From positions 1 to 19,716 of the forward strand of contig JBNKKA010000077.1 of the NCBI GenBank assembly GCA_050291585.1: a stretch of DNA of 19,716 bases, written 5' to 3'. Shown here piece after piece: positions 6,756 through 15,755 of the stretch. The position numbers and the translations under genes were made by a program. How positions within the stretch are numbered: position 1 is the first letter of the stretch; every line of letters starts with the position of its first letter. Below the pieces are notes generated by a model that searched no databases, was not told the DNA's origin, and saw only the letters and a program-made list of their open reading frames with translations. The stretch is from JASJCL01 sp050291585. GTDB lineage: Bacteria; Desulfobacterota; Desulfobacteria; Desulfobacterales; Desulfosarcinaceae.

Positions 6756-9193
6756 TGCGTGAGATCAACCTGTCACCGACCGGCGGTGTCGCCGACACCG
6801 CGCCGATGCGGTCCGGCCCTGGGGAAAACCGAATAGTGCCCAGGCATCTAAATGTGCTGCTGGTCGAAAACAATCCCCGTCATGCAGCCCTTATCCAGGA
6901 TCACATGGCCGACACCGCATCGGTGGAATTCCACCTTGCCCGCGTGGACCGGTTGTCCAGCGCGATCTCCTATCTAAAGGAGAAAGGTGCCCAACTGGCC
7001 CTAGTGACCTTGGACCTGCCTGATAGCAGTGGCATCGACACCGCCCGCCAATTCCGTAAGGCGGTTCCCTGGATTCCCATGGTGGCGCTTACCGACGACG
7101 ATGACGAATCCATTGGCTTGGCGGCATTGAATGCTGGCGCCCAAGACTATCTGACCAAAGGTCAGGTCTCCGGTGAGCTCCTGGCGCGCGTGGCCCGTTA
7201 TGCGCTGGAGCGCCATGCGGTCCAGCAAGAGCTGCTTGAATCCAAACAACGGATCAAAGAGAACTTCGCAGCCAGCGAAGCCCGCATGCGATTGGTGTTA
7301 GACACATCGCCCAATTGTGTATCCATCAAAGACCACAACGGTCGCTATCTGCTGGCCAACAAGACCCTTGCAGACTTGTTCGGAACCACATCCCAGGAGA
7401 TGCTTGGCCACACCGACCTGGATCTGTCTACCACCCTTGGTCTGGATTCACGGGACGCCCTCGAAAGTATGCAGGCGGACCAGGGCGTGATCAACACCGG
7501 GCAGACCTTGAAGATTGGCGAACAAGCCTTTAAGCAATCAGACGGATCGGTTCGTTGGTGGTCCACCATCAAAGCACCGATCTCCTTTCCCGGCGACCAC
7601 CACTGCCTCTTAGAGATTGCAGTGGATGTGAACGAAGCGCATAAGGCCAAGGAGGCCCTGCGGAATTCGGAACTACGCCTGAGAACCATACTGGATGCGC
7701 AAACCAGCAATGTAATCCTGATGGACCTGGAAATGAAGGTGCTATGGGCCAACCAAGCGGCCTGTGAAACGGCCAGGCTGAAACGAGAGGAGATGATCGG
7801 CCAGTCTTGTTACCACAGCTTGCATAGGCGTGAGAGCGTCTGCCCTGACTGCCCGGCCCAGGCGGCCATCACCAAGGGAATCCCCAAAGTCCGCCAAATC
7901 CGCTCCTCCAACGGCAGGATTTGCCGGGTCCAGGGAATTCCGGTACGCAACGACGCCGGCCACCTCGCCAGCGTCGTGTCGGTGGTCGAAGACATCACCG
8001 AGCGGATCTCCATGGAAGCCCAGCTTCGCCAGGCCCAAAAAATGGAGTCCCTGGGCACCTTAGCCGGGGGAATCGCCCACGACTTCAATAACATCCTTTC
8101 CGCGATTATAGGCTATACGGAACTGGCCCTGGGTCAATCCACGGACGACCCAATCTTGAAAGGCTATTTGAGGGCTGTCTATCAGGCTGGCGTCCGTGCC
8201 ACCGACCTCGTGCGCCAGATCCTCACCTTCAGTCGCCGGGGGGAGGCGGAACTCATACCCCTGCGCATCGATCTGATCTTGAAAGAGGCGCTCAAACTGC
8301 TGCGTTCCACGCTGCCCAGCACCATCGACATCGTCCAAAAAATTCCAACCGATCTGGGTCTAATTCTAGCCGATGCCACCCAGATCCACCAAATCATCAT
8401 GAACCTGTGCACCAATGCCGCCCACGCCATGGCATCAAAGGGCGGTGAACTGGCGGTGACCCTGAGCCAGGAAAGTCTGGACACCGATTTTTTCAGACGC
8501 GCCATCGATTTGAAATCGGGCCTCTATCTGAGGCTGAGCGTCAGTGACACCGGTTGCGGGATGACGCCGGAAATCATGGCCGCTATCTTCGACCCCTACT
8601 TCACCACCAAAGATCTAGGCGAAGGCACCGGGCTGGGACTAGCCGTTGTGCATGGCATCATCAAGGACTGTGGTGGCGATATCCGCGTGCAGTCAGAAGT
8701 CGGTAGAGGTTCTCGCTTCGATCTTTACTTCCCGATAGTCGAGGCCCAGGCAAGGGCCGATGGAAAAGATGAAGAGGTCGTCCCCCTCGGGGGAACCGAA
8801 CGAATTCTATCTGTCGATGATGAACCGCCCATTCTCAAGGTCAACGCAAAGATATTAGGGTCTTTAGGCTACCAGGTTACTTCCGTGGGCGATAGCCAGC
8901 AAGCGCTCTCCCTATTCCAAGCCGACCCCACTGCTTTCGACCTGATCCTCACGGACATGACCATGCCCAAGTTGACCGGTGATCAACTGGCCGAGGCCAT
9001 ATTGTCCATCCGACCGGATATCCCCATTATCCTTTGCACGGGTTACAGCAACGATCTCGATGAAGAAAAAGTCCAAGCCATGGGAATCCGGGCCCTGGTG
9101 ATGAAGCCCGTTGGCAGACAGAAGCTGGCTGGGGAAGTCCGACGGATATTGGATGCAAAGGTGTCCGGACCTGAATCCATTGATCCGCAGTGA
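6755..9193 (+). CDS. Hybrid sensor kinase: pseudo-REC, PAS, PAS, HisKA, HATPase, REC
   Basis: An 812-residue soluble hybrid kinase. N-terminal receiver-like domain ~32-150: the phospho-acceptor position is Thr85 (VTLDLPDSSG) and the acidic pocket reads VENNP, so it is probably not phosphorylated. PAS1 ~174-296. PAS2 ~304-417 carries a CY...CPDCP cysteine cluster (Cys352, 363, 366). HisKA has His442 in AHDFNN; HATPase_c has Asn554, DTGCGM and GTGLGLAVV. The C-terminal receiver (~684-800) has Asp734 and Lys784 intact. No membrane segment is seen, so it senses a cytoplasmic signal. The start at 6755 is chosen for AAGGCGG at 6739-6745 and the TGATG junction; an in-frame ATG at 6698 would add 19 residues but has no ribosome site. 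It likely phosphorylates its own C-terminal receiver and passes phosphate on. Confidence 0.88.
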   Translation: MREINLSPTGGVADTAPMRSGPGENRIVPRHLNVLLVENNPRHAALIQDHMADTASVEFHLARVDRLSSAISYLKEKGAQLALVTLDLPDSSGIDTARQFRKAVPWIPMVALTDDDDESIGLAALNAGAQDYLTKGQVSGELLARVARYALERHAVQQELLESKQRIKENFAASEARMRLVLDTSPNCVSIKDHNGRYLLANKTLADLFGTTSQEMLGHTDLDLSTTLGLDSRDALESMQADQGVINTGQTLKIGEQAFKQSDGSVRWWSTIKAPISFPGDHHCLLEIAVDVNEAHKAKEALRNSELRLRTILDAQTSNVILMDLEMKVLWANQAACETARLKREEMIGQSCYHSLHRRESVCPDCPAQAAITKGIPKVRQIRSSNGRICRVQGIPVRNDAGHLASVVSVVEDITERISMEAQLRQAQKMESLGTLAGGIAHDFNNILSAIIGYTELALGQSTDDPILKGYLRAVYQAGVRATDLVRQILTFSRRGEAELIPLRIDLILKEALKLLRSTLPSTIDIVQKIPTDLGLILADATQIHQIIMNLCTNAAHAMASKGGELAVTLSQESLDTDFFRRAIDLKSGLYLRLSVSDTGCGMTPEIMAAIFDPYFTTKDLGEGTGLGLAVVHGIIKDCGGDIRVQSEVGRGSRFDLYFPIVEAQARADGKDEEVVPLGGTERILSVDDEPPILKVNAKILGSLGYQVTSVGDSQQALSLFQADPTAFDLILTDMTMPKLTGDQLAEAILSIRPDIPIILCTGYSNDLDEEKVQAMGIRALVMKPVGRQKLAGEVRRILDAKVSGPESIDPQ

Positions 9194-9246
9194 TGTGCAA
9201 CCGGCTGCTACGGTGGCGAGCTTAAGACAATCTGGAGATAATGACC

Positions 9247-11283
9247 ATGGAGAAGATCCTCGTCGTTGACGATGATGCACCGATCCGAAAATTACTGCAA
9301 CGCATTCTGGAAGAGGCTGGCTATGAATGCCGGACCGCTGAGAGTGTCGCTGATGCGCTAGCGTGTCTGGAGACCTTCCCCTGCGACCTCATCCTCAGCG
9401 ATATCCACATGCCGGAAAAATCGGGCATCGAGCTGATCCGCCAGGTCAAAGCCCAATACCCCGAGACAGCGGTGGCAGTGGTCTCCAACATGGATAATCC
9501 AACCAAGACAAAGGCGGTGTTGGACCTCGATATTTATGGATACATCGTCAAACCCTTTACCCGCAAAATCGTGAATATCACGGTTGACAACGCCTTGCGC
9601 CGACACAAGCTGGAGCTGCAGCAAAAAGAAAACCAGCAAATCCTCGAAGCACTTGTTGAAAAACGAACCATCGAACTGCAGGATCAATTGTCTTTCCTGC
9701 AGACCCTGATGGATGCGATTCCCTTGCCAATTTTTTACAAAAATCCCCAGGGGGTTTTCCAGGGCGGCAATACCGCCTGGGAAAGATTTATGGGGAAAAA
9801 CATAGAGGCCCTCGTCGACAAAACGGTGCACGACATCGCCCCCAAAGCGCTTGCCGATATTTATCACGCTGCGGATCTGCAGCTCATGGAAAAAGGCGGC
9901 AAGCAGGTCTACGAAGCGAAGGTCCAAACCGCCGATGAGACCAGGCGGGAAGTGGTTTTCCATAAAGCCGTCTACATGGACAGCAGGGGCGAGACCGCCG
10001 GCATGGTGGGCGTGATGCTGGACATCACCGAACGCAAGGCGGCTGAAGAAGCCCTCAGAGCATCGGAAGAAAAATTGAGCCTGATCGTCGAAAACCTGGG
10101 GGTGGGGATCGCCACCATAAGCCCGGATATGGAAATCCTCTGGATGAGCGAGCAGATGCGCACGTGGTTTCCCGAAACTAAGGTCGCCGCCCCCCCCATC
10201 TGTTATCGATCCTTCACACCTCCCGCGCGTGAAACCCCCTGTGACTGCTGCCCAACAATATTGGCATTGAAAACCGGTGAGCGACATGAAGCCTTCGCCA
10301 CGATCCCCGTGCCCGAAGGCACCCGCCATTTCAGGGTTATTTCCACGCCCATCCATGACAGGCATGGCAAGGTCATCGCGGCCATTGAATTGGTGGAGGA
10401 TATTACTGAAAGAATCTCCCTCGAGCAGGAACTCCGCCATGCCCAGAAGCTCGAAGCTATAGGACAGTTGGCGGCCGGCATTGCCCATGAGATCAACACT
10501 CCGATTCAGTATATCGGAGACAACACCAGTTTCCTGAAAGAGGCGTTTGAGGATCTCAATGGCTTACTGGGAGAGCATGTACGTCTGATGGCGTCCGTAA
10601 AAACAGACGGTGGCCACGACGAAGAAATCAAGAAGCTTGAGGATATGACCGCTAAGGCGGATCTGGAATACCTGGTTGAAGAGGTCCCGCATGCCCTTGA
10701 CCAGACCTTGGAAGGGGTGCAGCGGGTGAGCAAGATCGTTCAGGCCATGCGCGAATTTTCCCACCCCGGCTCAGAGCAAAAAGTAGCAGTGGATCTGAAT
10801 AGAGCCCTGGAAAGCACGATTACGGTGGCCCGTAACGAATGGAAATATGTGGCCGCTCTGGAAACCGACTTTGCGACCGATTTGCCGACGGTCGCCTGCT
10901 TGCCAGGAGAGATGAACCAAGTCTTCCTCAACCTGATCATCAATGCGGCCCATGCTATCGGCGAGGCTTCCGATGGCGGGCGCCAGGGCAAAGGCAGGAT
11001 CACCATTGCCACCCGAGCTGAGGACCATAGTGTCGTCATTCGCATCAGCGATACCGGTGCCGGTATACCTGAAAATATCCAATCACGCATTTTTGACCCC
11101 TTTTTCACGACCAAAACAGTGGGTAAAGGCACGGGTCAAGGCTTGGCCATCGCCCATGCAGTGGTGGAGGAGAAACACGGTGGTTCCTTGAGATTTGAGA
11201 GCGAAATGGGTCAGGGGACCACCTTCAGTATTAGACTGCCCATTGGCGATAGTGCCGATTCAGGAGAATCGAGCCATGCGTAG
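9247..11283 (+). CDS. REC-PAS-PAS-HisKA-HATPase kinase
   Basis: A 678-residue soluble kinase; numbering below counts from the ATG two codons upstream (9241). Receiver 4-120: Asp10-12, phospho-acceptor Asp54 in LSDIHMPEKSG, Ser82 in place of Thr, Lys104 in IVKPF. A coiled linker (~122-150) follows, then PAS1 (~152-265) and PAS2 (~275-392). PAS2 has a cysteine cluster, Cys321-Tyr and CDCCP at 334-338. His416 lies in AAGIAHEINTP; the dimerisation region is long, with a FSHPG motif 92 residues after the His. HATPase_c: NLIINAAHAI, DTGAGIP, and GTGQGLAI (Gln in place of the usual Leu). The start at 9247 is preferred because GGAG at 9234-9237 gives 9-nt spacing, against 3 nt for 9241. Its stop overlaps the REC-HDOD start by 8 bp, which makes that protein its likely partner. 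Confidence 0.9.
   Translation: MEKILVVDDDAPIRKLLQRILEEAGYECRTAESVADALACLETFPCDLILSDIHMPEKSGIELIRQVKAQYPETAVAVVSNMDNPTKTKAVLDLDIYGYIVKPFTRKIVNITVDNALRRHKLELQQKENQQILEALVEKRTIELQDQLSFLQTLMDAIPLPIFYKNPQGVFQGGNTAWERFMGKNIEALVDKTVHDIAPKALADIYHAADLQLMEKGGKQVYEAKVQTADETRREVVFHKAVYMDSRGETAGMVGVMLDITERKAAEEALRASEEKLSLIVENLGVGIATISPDMEILWMSEQMRTWFPETKVAAPPICYRSFTPPARETPCDCCPTILALKTGERHEAFATIPVPEGTRHFRVISTPIHDRHGKVIAAIELVEDITERISLEQELRHAQKLEAIGQLAAGIAHEINTPIQYIGDNTSFLKEAFEDLNGLLGEHVRLMASVKTDGGHDEEIKKLEDMTAKADLEYLVEEVPHALDQTLEGVQRVSKIVQAMREFSHPGSEQKVAVDLNRALESTITVARNEWKYVAALETDFATDLPTVACLPGEMNQVFLNLIINAAHAIGEASDGGRQGKGRITIATRAEDHSVVIRISDTGAGIPENIQSRIFDPFFTTKTVGKGTGQGLAIAHAVVEEKHGGSLRFESEMGQGTTFSIRLPIGDSADSGESSHA
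11262..11267 (+). promoter_or_regulatory. Shine-Dalgarno AGGAGA deciding the REC-HDOD start
   Basis: AGGAGA lies 8 nt before the ATG at 11276, inside the end of the upstream kinase gene. It selects 11276 over the earlier in-frame ATG at 11195, which would add 27 residues overlapping the kinase's ATPase domain. Confidence 0.7.
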
Positions 11284-12481
11284 AATACTTTTTGTCGATG
11301 ATGACCCGAACATCCTCAAAGGTTTAAGACGTACATTGCACGGGATGCGCAAAGAGTGGGAGATGCACTTTGTAGACAACGCAGCGGCAGCCTTGGACCT
11401 GTTGGCGGCATCGGACTTCGATGTGCTTGTGGCGGACATGCGCATGCGGGAGATGGATGGTGCGGATTTGCTCATCCAGGTGCGTGAAAACTATCCCGCC
11501 ATGGTGCGTATCGTGCTTTCTGCATATACCGACCATAAAACCATCATGCGCACCGTCCGCCTGGCACACCAATATGTTTCCAAACCCTGTGTTGCCGATG
11601 ATCTAAGGTCCACAGTCGAGAAGGCTTTTGCTTTAAAACACCTGCTCGCCAATGAAAATCTCAGGTGCTTGATCTCCAAAATGGACACCTTTCCAAGCTT
11701 GCCGACCACCTATGCCCGCATCACGGAGTTGCTCCACGATCCCGACACCTCCGTTCGAACGGTGGCAAAGGTGATTGGCGAAGATATTGGCATGAGTATT
11801 AAAATTCTACAAATCGTCAACTCGGCCTTTTTCGGTCTTGCCAGACGAATGACCAGCGCAGAAGAGGCAGCTGTTTTTCTGGGTATCGACACCATCCGCG
11901 CGCTGGTACTGACCATCGGTATTTTCGCGAGTTTTGAAGACAATGGGGTCGTATCCAAGCGGATCATCGAGGATATCTATGCCCATAGTATGAAAACCGC
12001 CAGCTTGGCCAAAGCCATCGCCATCCGGGAGGATCTTGACAAGGACCGGGTGGAAGATGCCTTCATTGCCGGCTTGCTGCACGATATAGGTAAACTGATC
12101 ATCGCCTGCAATATGCCATCCAGTTATGGCCGGCTATTGGAGGCGGATCAGGCCAATAAGCTCTCCATCCAAATGGCGGAAATGAAGATCTTTGGGGCCA
12201 CCCATGAACAGATCGGCGCCTATCTGATCGGGCTATGGGGGCTTCCCGACAGCATTGTCGAGACGGTCGCCTTCCATCATGTGCCCGATCAGTATCCGGC
12301 CTGCGCGTTCGACGCCTTGGGGGCCGTGCACATCGCCGATGCCATCGAACATATGACGGCCAAGACGGGCCGCGATGCCATGGAGCAGCGTTTATCGAAG
12401 GCCTATTTAGAGCGCTTTGGCCTGAAAGATCGTTTGGATGATTGGATCGATTTGAACCAGGAAGCAGCAGCTCAAGGATAA
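11276..12481 (+). CDS. REC-HDOD response regulator
   Basis: A 401-residue protein starting MRRILFVDDDP. Receiver 1-120: Asp8-10, phospho-acceptor Asp54 in VADMRMREMDG, Ser82, Lys103 in VSKP. HDOD domain ~130-345: DTFPSLPTTYARI entry motif, KILQIVNSAFFG (177-187), and GLLHDIGKL with His269/Asp270 retained, then a TVAFHH block. HDOD is related to HD hydrolases but usually has no shown catalysis and acts as a regulatory or protein-interaction domain. Here it would be an output switched by phosphorylation. The 8-bp overlap with the upstream REC-PAS-PAS kinase implies coupled translation and a cognate pair. The HDOD domain differs from that of the stand-alone HDOD protein at 15752, so the two are not recent duplicates. 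Confidence 0.9.
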   Translation: MRRILFVDDDPNILKGLRRTLHGMRKEWEMHFVDNAAAALDLLAASDFDVLVADMRMREMDGADLLIQVRENYPAMVRIVLSAYTDHKTIMRTVRLAHQYVSKPCVADDLRSTVEKAFALKHLLANENLRCLISKMDTFPSLPTTYARITELLHDPDTSVRTVAKVIGEDIGMSIKILQIVNSAFFGLARRMTSAEEAAVFLGIDTIRALVLTIGIFASFEDNGVVSKRIIEDIYAHSMKTASLAKAIAIREDLDKDRVEDAFIAGLLHDIGKLIIACNMPSSYGRLLEADQANKLSIQMAEMKIFGATHEQIGAYLIGLWGLPDSIVETVAFHHVPDQYPACAFDALGAVHIADAIEHMTAKTGRDAMEQRLSKAYLERFGLKDRLDDWIDLNQEAAAQG

Positions 12482-12498
12482 ATCCAAGGGAACCTTTT

Positions 12499-12576
12499 AT
12501 GGACGCGGCAAGCTCACTTAAGCATCCCACAAACAAGAATGACCTCAGGGGATGGTTCTTATGGAGGATAACATGA
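12499..12576 (+). CDS. Possible 25-residue coupling peptide before REC-PAS kinase
   Basis: ATG at 12499 opens 25 codons (MDAASSLKH ... FLWRIT) ending in TGA at 12574-12576. The stop forms a classic 4-bp ATGA overlap with the kinase start at 12573. AAGGG at 12486-12490 gives a good 8-nt spacing. It occupies nearly all of the 91-bp gap, which is otherwise unexplained in a tightly packed operon. No homology is recognised. It is more convincing than the 29-codon ORF at 6666 because both the ribosome site and the overlap are good. Confidence 0.4.
   Translation: MDAASSLKHPTNKNDLRGWFLWRIT
12563..12567 (+). promoter_or_regulatory. Shine-Dalgarno GGAGG deciding the REC-PAS kinase start
   Basis: GGAGG sits 5 nt before ATG 12573, giving MKILIVEDD at the receiver edge. 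It rejects the in-frame ATGs at 12552 and 12561, which would place the ribosome site within the coding region. Confidence 0.75.
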
Positions 12577-14327
12577 AAATATTGATCGTCGAAGATGATC
12601 CCGTCTCCAAGGCGCTTCTGGTAAAGACCTTGACCAAGATGAAAGAGGATGTGGTGACGGCATCCACCGGAGCCGAGGCCTTGGTCATCTTTGAAAAAGA
12701 GCGACCCCGTATCATCATCAGCGACTGGATGATGCCTGAACTAAGCGGATTGGAGCTGTGCCGTCGGATCCGCAAACACCCCGGAGACTCATACACCTAC
12801 ATGATCATCACGACGGCCAGAAATGCGAAAGAAGATATACTGGAAGTCTTCAACGCAGGTGCCGACGATTACGTCGGAAAGCCGTATGATATGAGCGAAC
12901 TCTATGCCAGGCTGGCCACCGGTAAGCGGGTGATTCAGTTAGAGGACGACCACAGGGAACTGCACGATACCCTGGTCAATAGCCGTAATAAGGTCCGCAC
13001 TGTGTTCGATGCCTTGCCGGAAGAGATCCTGACGGTGGACCTGAATCTGATAATCGTTTCGATGAACCAATCGACCCTCAAGCACTTGGCCGACGGCTAC
13101 GAGAATCTCGTTGGCTCTTCTTGCAAATGGCTGACCGAAGATGGGGAAACCGATTTCTTTTCACATCGGATGGGGAAAATGGTCCAAGCCTGCGTTGAAT
13201 CTGGTGAACATCAATCCTATCTCGATCGCTTCGTTGGTTCGGACGGTCGTGAACGCATAATAGAGCGAACCGCTCTTCCCCTCCGAGACGATGCCGGGCA
13301 GATTCATCAGGTCACTTTTGTGTCGCGCGATATTACAGAATCATTCCAGCGCACCGAAGAGGTCAAACAATTAAACCAAAAACTGAAATTGGTCTCCAGC
13401 GAGTTGATTGCCAAAAATGGGAAGCTGAAAAGTGCCCTCGAAAATCTCGAAAAGACCCAGGCCAAGATGCTGCAATCGGAAAAGATGGCCTCTATCGGCC
13501 AATTGGCCGCCGGTGTGGCCCACGAAATCAACAACCCAACCGGTTTTGTCAGCAGCAACCTGAACACTCTGGGGGACTATCAAGAAGACTTAAACCGTGT
13601 GTTGTCTGACTACCAAGAATTGAAAACCGCCCTGAAAACGTTACCGGAAGACGGATTACCCGACACACTTTTGGCATTGATCGCAAAGGTTGAGGCGACT
13701 GAGGAAGAGGTCGATATTGAGTATATCCAGGAGGATGTTGGCGAGCTGATCGGTGATTCTCGTGAAGGTACCGAAAGGATAAAAAAAATAGTCGATGACT
13801 TAAAGCAATTCGCCCACCCGGGTGAGGAAAAGATGAAGGCCACGGATGTCAACAGTGGTCTGGAATCAACTTTAAATGTCGTCAACAACGAGCTCAAATA
13901 CAAAGCCACCATCGTCAAGGAGTTGGGCGAGGTGCCCTTGGTCATGGGTTACCCCCAACAGCTCAACCAGGTATTTATGAATCTTTTGGTAAATGCCGCC
14001 CAGGCCATTGAAAAGTCGGGCGAGATTAAAATTGTTACCACAAGTGTGGAAGGCATGGTTGATATCCGCATCAGCGACACAGGCTGTGGCATCCCCGAAG
14101 AAAACATTGCTAAAATCTTCGATCCCTTTTTTACCACCAAGGACGTGGGCCAGGGAACGGGATTGGGTATGAACATCGCTTACAACATCATAAGCAAACA
14201 CAACGGAAGCATCCGCGCAGAGAGCACGGTTGGGGAAGGCACCACCTTCATCATCCAGCTGCCGCCAAGCACCGATGAGGAGGACCTGTCTCAAGAGGTC
14301 CAGGATGACACAAAAGTCTCAGTGTAA
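12573..14327 (+). CDS. REC-PAS-HisKA-HATPase kinase
   Basis: A 584-residue soluble kinase. Receiver 1-120: Glu7/Asp8/Asp9, phospho-acceptor Asp51 in ISDWMMPELSG, Thr80, Lys103 in VGKPYD. PAS ~140-255 ending in SRDITE. Coiled coil ~260-303. His317 lies in AAGVAHEINNP, followed by the long dimerisation region typical of this cluster, with FAHPG 98 residues after the His. HATPase_c: Asn474 in NLLVNAAQAI, DTGCGIP 502-508, GTGLGMNIAYN. All catalytic motifs are present. It follows the REC-HDOD gene by 91 bp and precedes the REC-HD-GYP gene by 21 bp, so it could phosphorylate either. REC-first kinases can be modulated by another kinase, which would make this a node in a relay. Confidence 0.9.
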   Translation: MKILIVEDDPVSKALLVKTLTKMKEDVVTASTGAEALVIFEKERPRIIISDWMMPELSGLELCRRIRKHPGDSYTYMIITTARNAKEDILEVFNAGADDYVGKPYDMSELYARLATGKRVIQLEDDHRELHDTLVNSRNKVRTVFDALPEEILTVDLNLIIVSMNQSTLKHLADGYENLVGSSCKWLTEDGETDFFSHRMGKMVQACVESGEHQSYLDRFVGSDGRERIIERTALPLRDDAGQIHQVTFVSRDITESFQRTEEVKQLNQKLKLVSSELIAKNGKLKSALENLEKTQAKMLQSEKMASIGQLAAGVAHEINNPTGFVSSNLNTLGDYQEDLNRVLSDYQELKTALKTLPEDGLPDTLLALIAKVEATEEEVDIEYIQEDVGELIGDSREGTERIKKIVDDLKQFAHPGEEKMKATDVNSGLESTLNVVNNELKYKATIVKELGEVPLVMGYPQQLNQVFMNLLVNAAQAIEKSGEIKIVTTSVEGMVDIRISDTGCGIPEENIAKIFDPFFTTKDVGQGTGLGMNIAYNIISKHNGSIRAESTVGEGTTFIIQLPPSTDEEDLSQEVQDDTKVSV

Positions 14328-14348
14328 GCGCTCTGTGGGAGACCAGCC

Positions 14349-15755
14349 ATGAAATCGACATACAAACATACGCTTCTATTAGTGGACGACGAACCTTCCA
14401 TCCTGAAATCCCTGAAGCGCGCCCTGCGCAAGGAAGGCTACACGCTATTGACGGCCGAAAGCGGCCAGCTGGCTTTAGACATACTTGCCCAGGAAGAAGA
14501 ACCAGTGTCGCTGATCATTTCGGATCAACGCATGCCGGCTATGAATGGGGCCACCTTCTTGGAGCTGTCCAGAGACATTGCCCCAGACGCCATCCGATTC
14601 CTCCTGACCGGCTACTCGGATATGGATGCGGTGGTGGATGCGGTCAACAAAGGCAAGATCCACAAATATTTGACGAAGCCCTGGAATGATCCGGATTTGC
14701 TTATGCACGTGCGGGCCGCTGTGGACCAGGTGGAGTTGAAGCTGGAGAATAAGCGTCTGACCGAATTGACCCAGCAACAGAACGAAGCGTTGGTAGATCT
14801 GAACAAAAGCCTGGAAGAGAGAGTGGCAGAGCGCACCTGGGCGCTGAAAGTTCAAAATAAGAAACTCCAGCAGCTCAACAGCGGTCTTGAAAAAAGCCTT
14901 ATTGATAGTATCCGCCTGTTGCTCTCCCTAGTGGAGTCCAGCAATCCCAAGCTTGGCAGTTACATGAAAGCAACGGCAAAGCTCGCCCGCCAGATCGCGG
15001 AGACGGCAGGTTTCGATGCGCGTATACAAAATCAGGTGGAGATGGCGGGCCTGGTCCATGATATCGGTCTTCTGGGCATGCCGGAAAGCTTTTTGGGGAA
15101 GGATGAGCTCTCCATGTCGGGCAATGAATTCGATGCTTACACCCAGCATCCGGGGGTCGCCGCCCTCTCCCTCTCTTCTGTGGATGAACTCAAAGAGGTC
15201 TCCAAAATCGTCGCTGCCCACCACGAAAATGTGGATGGGTCGGGGTTCCCGAATAAGATCAATGGCGAAAGCATGCCCCTAGGGGCTAGAATTCTGGCCG
15301 TAGCCGCCGACTACTGCACCATGGTGCACCTGTGGCCTAAAGTGATCCGGCGGATGATGAGCGTAGCAAAGAAATATTCGTCTCAGGATGCCTTGGACAT
15401 GGTGGAGCTTGCCGACGAACCGACCCTACGTGAAAAGATTGCCCAGAATGTCATCATGGAAGGTGTCGGCAAACGCTACGATGCGGCGATTGTCGGCCAT
15501 TTTCAAAAAAGCATTGGCGGTGAGTCCACGATCAATACCATTAAGCACTTGGACATAAAGCAGTTGAAACCCGGCATGGTCCTCGTCGAAGACTTTCGTC
15601 TGAAGGATGGACGCTTGCTGGTCACCCGAGGTACTGCCCTGGATGATAACGCCCTCAAGGTCATCCGGGAGATCGGCGGTCGGGAACCGCTTGAAGGCAC
15701 CATAGCCATCATGTTGAGTGTTTCCGCACCAGTCGACGTCGAGGAGAGCAAATGA
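14349..15755 (+). CDS. REC-HD-GYP-like protein with altered active site
   Basis: A 468-residue protein. Receiver ~8-125: Asp13/Asp14, phospho-acceptor Asp59 in SDQRMPAMNG, Thr87 in LTGYSD, Lys110 in KPWND. Coiled coil ~128-180. HD-GYP-like domain ~180-345: His237/Asp238 in GLVHDIGLLG, His267, HHE at 291-293, and DGSGFP at 296-301. HD-GYP enzymes hydrolyse cyclic-di-GMP with a metal centre. Here the expected GHS histidine is Tyr205, HDIGK is HDIGL, GYP is GFP, and the VAD ligand reads VAA-D, so activity is doubtful. A C-terminal module (~398-460) contains LKPGMVLVEDF and dGrLLvtrGt, seen in other HD-related regulators. GGGAGA precedes the ATG. Its stop shares 4 bp (ATGA) with the HDOD start, implying coupled synthesis. 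Confidence 0.87.
   Translation: MKSTYKHTLLLVDDEPSILKSLKRALRKEGYTLLTAESGQLALDILAQEEEPVSLIISDQRMPAMNGATFLELSRDIAPDAIRFLLTGYSDMDAVVDAVNKGKIHKYLTKPWNDPDLLMHVRAAVDQVELKLENKRLTELTQQQNEALVDLNKSLEERVAERTWALKVQNKKLQQLNSGLEKSLIDSIRLLLSLVESSNPKLGSYMKATAKLARQIAETAGFDARIQNQVEMAGLVHDIGLLGMPESFLGKDELSMSGNEFDAYTQHPGVAALSLSSVDELKEVSKIVAAHHENVDGSGFPNKINGESMPLGARILAVAADYCTMVHLWPKVIRRMMSVAKKYSSQDALDMVELADEPTLREKIAQNVIMEGVGKRYDAAIVGHFQKSIGGESTINTIKHLDIKQLKPGMVLVEDFRLKDGRLLVTRGTALDDNALKVIREIGGREPLEGTIAIMLSVSAPVDVEESK

Noticed and set aside
9358..10488. 376-codon minus-strand open frame opposite the REC-PAS-PAS kinase
   Set aside because: It lies wholly within a kinase with intact receiver and PAS motifs, and its own translation has no domain-like pattern.
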